From assembly GCA_028687545.1 (NCBI GenBank), contig JAQTZZ010000002.1:62001-126000 (forward strand): a stretch of DNA of 64,000 nt. Direction: 5' to 3'. Of this stretch, positions 60,589 to 64,000 are shown piece by piece. The translations under genes were made by a program, and so were the position numbers. The notes under the pieces were generated by a model. That model did no database searches. It was not told the DNA's origin and worked only from the letters and a program-made list of their open reading frames with translations. The DNA comes from Candidatus Wallbacteria bacterium. GTDB taxonomy: Bacteria > Muiribacteriota > JAQTZZ01. Position 1 is the stretch's first letter, and the number at the start of each line of letters is the position of its first letter.

Positions 60589-60807
60589 ATGAGGCTCTTA
60601 CGGATTCCTGTCTGTTAGAGCCTCATGTCCTGACATGATGATCGTCAGGACTCGGGTCTTGAAGAACTCCTTAGATCCCACTCTGAAGAGCCACTTGCAA
60701 ACTTGTTTGTTAGTGGCTCTCATCCCAAAGCCTTTGGCTTTGGGACGCTACGGGGATTAGGAGTTGTAACAAAACCTTCGCGGGGCTCAGGTTTTTAACA
60801 ACTCCTA
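60589..60807 (-). repeat. Cluster of five strong hairpins between operon genes
   Basis: Inverted repeats: 60589-60598/60617-60626 (10 bp perfect, ATGAGGCTCT arm), 60627-60634/60644-60651 (8 bp, GTCCTGAC), 60687-60694/60713-60720 (8 bp, AGAGCCAC, with an inner CAAAC/GTTTG stem), 60723-60732/60736-60745 (10 bp, TCCCAAAGCC, 3-nt loop), and 60758-60767/60798-60807 (10 bp, TAGGAGTTGT, with inner AAAACC/GGTTTT). The last includes the stop codon of the upstream gene. No long T-run follows, so simple termination is unlikely. It may be a REP/BIME-like cluster or a structured RNA that sets expression or processing within the lpx operon. Confidence 0.8.
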
Positions 60808-61530
60808 GAAATTATATCCAAAACTCGCCATAAAGCCACGATTATTTTTGAAATTTTCCCTGTCCCTCAAATCCAGTTTCCAGTATTCGAATTTTATGCC
60901 ATTCAGGCTTACTCTGGCTCCCGCATCCAGGATCCCGGAAGACTCTATTCCTGCCAGCAGCTCACAGCAAGCGAAAAGCTTTTTTTCCAGCCCCAGAAAC
61001 TGTCTTTTCTCGCAGGCCTTGAAACCTGAGAGATGGGAAAAAACTTCCTTGGGCTGGAAAATCTTCCCTGCGAGTTCGGGGTCCTTGAAATTTCCTTCCT
61101 TTAATACTCCACCATGAAGCCGTAATCCCAGCAAATTGATGGTTTTGGAAGCAGTCAAAAAAAATCCTTTTTCCACCCCTGGGTCGTTAAGATCCAGAAG
61201 GCCTGCAGCCAGCGCAGGAAAAAAAGCGGATTCCGGCAGGAACCCGAGCTTCAAACCAATGATTCCCGGATCTGAATACTGCCTCTTTTTAAATGAGACT
61301 TCCAGGTAACGGAAAAATTTCTGAGAAATCACGAAATTGCTGAGATTGTTGTATCTGAAATAGCTGATCCCCTCGTCAGGATAAGCGTTAGGAATACCCA
61401 GAAAGCCTGAGATTCCCCTGTATGACACCGCTTCGGCTGAATGGATGCAGCAGAGAAAAAAACACAAGCATAACCGCAGGAAAATTATGCGAAAATCAGT
61501 CTTCCTTCTTTTCTGAAAAAATCTTTTCAA
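60805..61530 (-). CDS. Predicted outer-membrane protein, YjbH-like start
   Basis: 241 residues. A charged start and hydrophobic stretch (IIFLRLCLCFFLCCIHSAEA) form the signal peptide. The mature N-terminus YRGISGFLGIPNAYPDEGIS resembles the 'G..GL..IPtA' start of YjbH/poly-beta-barrel proteins. Alternating beta-strands follow (YLEVSFKKRQYSDPGIIGLKLG, ASKTINLLGLRLHGGVL), ending FMASFGYNF with the terminal Phe of outer-membrane barrels. It overlaps lpxD by 35 nt, so it is co-transcribed and perhaps translationally coupled. Length is short for YjbH (~700) but fits an 8-10-strand barrel. Family assignment is tentative. Confidence 0.7.
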   Translation of the reverse strand: MKRFFQKRRKTDFRIIFLRLCLCFFLCCIHSAEAVSYRGISGFLGIPNAYPDEGISYFRYNNLSNFVISQKFFRYLEVSFKKRQYSDPGIIGLKLGFLPESAFFPALAAGLLDLNDPGVEKGFFLTASKTINLLGLRLHGGVLKEGNFKDPELAGKIFQPKEVFSHLSGFKACEKRQFLGLEKKLFACCELLAGIESSGILDAGARVSLNGIKFEYWKLDLRDRENFKNNRGFMASFGYNF

Positions 61531-62527
61531 GTCTGGCTATCCTTTTCAGAAGCTCCGGCAACCTTTTGAGAGCAGCCTTGATCTTGGTCTCTTCCTGATG
61601 CGGCCTGGCCGGGAATCCCGAAACAAATGATCCCGGAGGCAGGCAATGAGTGACAACCGTTCTAGCTGCCAGCACTGAGTTCGCACCGACAGTCAGATGA
61701 CCGACAACGCCACTCTGGGCGGCCATGGTCACATTGTTCTCGAGCGTAGCGCTGCCTGCGATACCGCTTTGGGCAACGATCAGGCAGTTCCGGCCGACCT
61801 TGACGTTGTGCGCGATCTGGATCAGATTGTCCAGTTTGCTGCCGGCACCGATCACGGTATTCCCGACCGTACCCCTGTCGACTGTGGAATTAGCCCCGAT
61901 CTCTACATTATCCTCAATCACCACTCCGCCCACATGAGGGATTTTCAGATGTGTTTCCTGAAATCTGGTATATCCGAATCCATCGCTGCCGATGACTGTT
62001 CCGGAATGCAGAATCACCTGAGAGCCAATTTTAACGTTTTTCAGAATGGTGACACGTGGATAAATCCGCGTCCGCTCACCAATTGTCACACCGCTGCCGA
62101 TATAAACTTGAGCTTCCAGAATGCAGCCTGGGCCGATCTCAGCCCCAGCCTCGATCACTGCATAAGGACCGATGAAACAATTTTTACCGATTCTGGATTC
62201 TTTGGAAATCACGGCTGTGGGATGGATGGAGGGCTGGATCTTCTCCTGCGGATAGAAGAGATTGATCATATCGGCAAAAGCAAGATATGCGTTCTTGCAG
62301 ATTATGCAGGGTTTACCGCTTTCCAGCAGAGGCAGGCCTTCTTCAAGAAGAAGGGCAGAAGCTTTCGAATCATCTACCAGTTTGTAATATTTACTGCTGA
62401 CGACAAAACTCAAATCGCCATCAATTGCATCCTGCAGACTGGCAAGACCGCTGATTTTCTGCTCAGGACAGCCAATCAGCTTTCCCTTGACAGCTTCCGC
62501 AACCTCTCTCAGGGTAATTTCCATCAT
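61496..62527 (-). CDS. lpxD: UDP-3-O-acylglucosamine N-acyltransferase LpxD
   Basis: 343 residues (usual ~340). The N-terminal uridine-binding domain (1-~100, GDLSFVVSSKYYKL) is followed by the left-handed beta-helix (100-290, hexapeptides such as IGPGCILEAQVYIG). The catalytic His240 lies in IQIAHNVKVG (E. coli His239). A C-terminal helix (LKRLPELLKRIARLEKIFSE) packs on the trimer. It carries out the third step of lipid A synthesis, N-acylation of the LpxC product. It lies 15 nt after the skp gene, the conserved bamA-skp-lpxD order of diderms. Confidence 0.95.
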   Translation of the reverse strand: MMEITLREVAEAVKGKLIGCPEQKISGLASLQDAIDGDLSFVVSSKYYKLVDDSKASALLLEEGLPLLESGKPCIICKNAYLAFADMINLFYPQEKIQPSIHPTAVISKESRIGKNCFIGPYAVIEAGAEIGPGCILEAQVYIGSGVTIGERTRIYPRVTILKNVKIGSQVILHSGTVIGSDGFGYTRFQETHLKIPHVGGVVIEDNVEIGANSTVDRGTVGNTVIGAGSKLDNLIQIAHNVKVGRNCLIVAQSGIAGSATLENNVTMAAQSGVVGHLTVGANSVLAARTVVTHCLPPGSFVSGFPARPHQEETKIKAALKRLPELLKRIARLEKIFSEKKED

Positions 62528-62542
62528 CCTCTGCCCCGTATG

Positions 62543-63067
62543 CTATTTCGGGCTTTTGGGAGCGGTTTTTGGGGCTTCTTTGTTGATGATCGAGATCACC
62601 TCGTCGGTCAGATCTTCCCCGCCGAAATAAACAGCGTTCCTGTCCAGGATTGCAGTATAGCCCTTCTTCGCTCCAAGATCCTTGATCACGATGTCGATCT
62701 CTTTCTTGAGCTTCTCGTATTCATTGAACTGCATTTCCTTCAGTTTTCCGGTAAGATCCTGACCCATATCCTGATATTCCTGAAGTTTGTCCATGATCTT
62801 CTTGCGCTCGGTTTTTTTCAGATCATCAGACAGAGTGGGTTCCTTTTTATCATATGCCTCTTTCAGACCGGCGATTTCAGTTTTGTTTGTGTCAAGCTTC
62901 TTCTGCCAGTCGTCAGTCCTCTTTTTCAGATCTGCGTTTACCGCATCTGTCTTATAATAAGCAGAAAAAACTTTTTCATAATCCACATACCCGATCTTCA
63001 GGTCTGCCGCCTGCAACACCAGAGCACCCATGAAAACGATCCAGATTGCTGACAAACACTTTTTCAT
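62543..63067 (-). CDS. skp: Periplasmic chaperone OmpH/Skp
   Basis: 174 residues. Signal peptide MKKCLSAIWIVFMGALVLQA; mature start DLKIGYVDYEKVFSAYYKT; long charged coiled coil (~45-125); then LKKEIDIVIKDLGAKKGYTAILDRNAV. This is standard OmpH/Skp size and pattern. It delivers unfolded outer-membrane proteins to BamA, whose gene lies 26 nt upstream. It is the reference for the two extended OmpH-like pairs at 30490-32291 and 41834-43656. Confidence 0.92.
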   Translation of the reverse strand: MKKCLSAIWIVFMGALVLQAADLKIGYVDYEKVFSAYYKTDAVNADLKKRTDDWQKKLDTNKTEIAGLKEAYDKKEPTLSDDLKKTERKKIMDKLQEYQDMGQDLTGKLKEMQFNEYEKLKKEIDIVIKDLGAKKGYTAILDRNAVYFGGEDLTDEVISIINKEAPKTAPKSPK

Positions 63068-63093
63068 TAAAGCCTCCCTCTTGCTTATTTGAA

Positions 63094-64000
63094 TTAAAAT
63101 GAATCGCCCATCGAGAAATAAGTTCTTCCGCCCCTGCCGTTGTTTCCTTTGCCGTAATCGAGACGGATCTGGCCGATCGGGCTTTTCACCGACACTCCCA
63201 AGCCTACACCGCTCTTATTCAGGCTGAAATGGTTTTCAATTTCCTTGTTCACGTCGCCCGCATCATAGAACAGGATGCCTGTGAATTTGTCGGTGAACAT
63301 ATGCCTGAATTCAGTATTCGAATACAGCATTTCACGGCCTGAATATTCCCTGTTTTTATAGCCTCTGAGATTGGAAGATCCACCGAGGCCGAACAGCTCG
63401 TACTCAGGCACGTCGCCTGAAGTCAGGTCGATGATGCCGTAACTCAACCTGGTTGCCACCACATTTTTCGGTTTGACCTGGAAATATCTCCTCAGCATGC
63501 CCTGGTAAGTGGAATAATTGTTGGGGCCCATCAGGAAACCGCCAGTTTTGGTGATGCCGATCGAATCCATCAGGCCTGAAGTAGGCTGGAACGGGTTGTC
63601 ACGGGTATCCCTGGAAACCTCAAAACCGAGGCTCTGGAGATGCTCGTCTCCATATAAATATCCCGGAATATTGGCATCAATGGACACCTTCTCGTCCCTG
63701 AAGGTGACTGTGCCGGTCGTGAAGTAAGCGAGCTTCTTGCCGACGCTGACGGCACCGCCTTTTCTGCTCTCGTCGTAATTGCCCACCAGGCTTCCATTAT
63801 TATCATACTGCTCACGGTTGATCTTGGTGTTGTAAAGGTTTAACCCTACAGCTACCGGTTTCCTCCGAAACCATGGTTCCATGAATCCAAGTTCATAGCT
63901 CGAAACTCCGCCGAATTCCGTCTTGACATTCAGGGTTTGTCCCCTGCCCTGGAAGTTCTTTTTGGCGACCTGCACGAATCCCACAAAGCCGTTTGAAGAA
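63094..64000 (-). CDS. bamA: Outer-membrane assembly factor BamA, C-terminal barrel part
   Basis: The frame is open to the right edge (residues upstream of 63984 read SSNGFVGFVQVAKKNF), so the N-terminal POTRA domains lie outside the window. The visible ~302 residues are the 16-stranded barrel: FVQVAKKNFQGRGQTLNVKT at the start, GFEVSRDTRDNPFQPTSG, ELFGLGGSSNLRGYKNREYS (the VRGF-type loop 6 motif, here LRGY), LFYDAGDV, GLGVSVKSPIGQIRLDYG, and the end YFSMGDSF with the C-terminal Phe. BamA folds and inserts outer-membrane proteins. Confidence 0.93.
   Translation of the reverse strand, partial: SSNGFVGFVQVAKKNFQGRGQTLNVKTEFGGVSSYELGFMEPWFRRKPVAVGLNLYNTKINREQYDNNGSLVGNYDESRKGGAVSVGKKLAYFTTGTVTFRDEKVSIDANIPGYLYGDEHLQSLGFEVSRDTRDNPFQPTSGLMDSIGITKTGGFLMGPNNYSTYQGMLRRYFQVKPKNVVATRLSYGIIDLTSGDVPEYELFGLGGSSNLRGYKNREYSGREMLYSNTEFRHMFTDKFTGILFYDAGDVNKEIENHFSLNKSGVGLGVSVKSPIGQIRLDYGKGNNGRGGRTYFSMGDSF

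Noticed and set aside
61697-63052. 451-codon open frame on the plus strand opposite lpxD and skp
   Set aside because: It lies fully antisense to two well-identified genes, has no recognisable family or clear ribosome site, and is explained by their codon pattern.
1-64000. CRISPR arrays, tRNA or rRNA genes, insertion sequences, integrases, prophage genes
   Set aside because: None were found by reading. The duplicated cassette has no transposase or flanking short direct repeats that I could see.

Overview
This window comes from a diderm (Gram-negative-type) bacterium with an LPS outer membrane. Its right end carries a bamA - skp/ompH - lpxD - (outer-membrane-like gene) - lpxC/fabZ - lpxA - comF run on the minus strand, with lpxC and fabZ fused in one gene. 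Base composition is moderate, genes are closely packed, and sigma70-type promoters (TTGACA/TATAAT-like, 17-nt spacers) are readable. The species cannot be named from the sequence. The many giant secreted modular proteins of unknown family, and the fact that few genes are recognisable outside the lpx block, suggest an uncultivated deep-branching lineage (inference).

Layout. (1) 1-23306, minus strand: secreted or surface proteins built from a limited kit of modules: beta-propeller-like 'PHISYYD..NGDLKYA' repeats, Big-like Ig domains, a 'YGD' module, and a double C-terminal module with the signatures GWNLISLG, GFRTFMN and GYW. The set includes a 3160-residue giant, an M6-type metalloprotease, a lipoprotein and an outer-membrane barrel candidate. 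Several of these genes have their own promoter and intrinsic terminator. (2) 23671-25200: a 5'-nucleotidase-family phosphoesterase without a signal peptide. (3) 25267-48968: a duplicated, rearranged cassette. Each copy has a minus-strand operon (two OmpH/Skp-like genes followed by a ~1700-residue exported protein). Next to it lie genes for a WtpA/ModA-like binding lipoprotein, an ABC permease with an N-terminal membrane extension, a NapH-like membrane ferredoxin and a small helical exported protein. Copy B adds a PQQ-type beta-propeller. No ABC ATPase gene is present. Copy B is one collinear operon; copy A is broken up and its ferredoxin has lost two cluster cysteines. (4) 49102-57315: two large signalling genes, a HEAT-DUF4062-NACHT/STAND-TPR protein and a class III nucleotidyl cyclase joined through one membrane segment to a long HEAT array. 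(5) 57308-64000, minus strand: envelope biogenesis genes plus comF and an ICMT-like membrane methyltransferase. A 220-nt string of five strong hairpins lies between lpxC/fabZ and its upstream neighbour.

How the parts may work together (inference): the paired OmpH/Skp-like genes look like dedicated periplasmic escorts for the giant protein encoded behind them. The divergent binding-protein/permease/ferredoxin genes resemble an oxyanion or metal uptake system coupled to electron transfer. The shared C-terminal module of the surface proteins may be a common anchoring or sorting unit. The STAND protein and HEAT-cyclase, adjacent and sharing HEAT arrays, are the best candidates for an undescribed sensing or defence pair.
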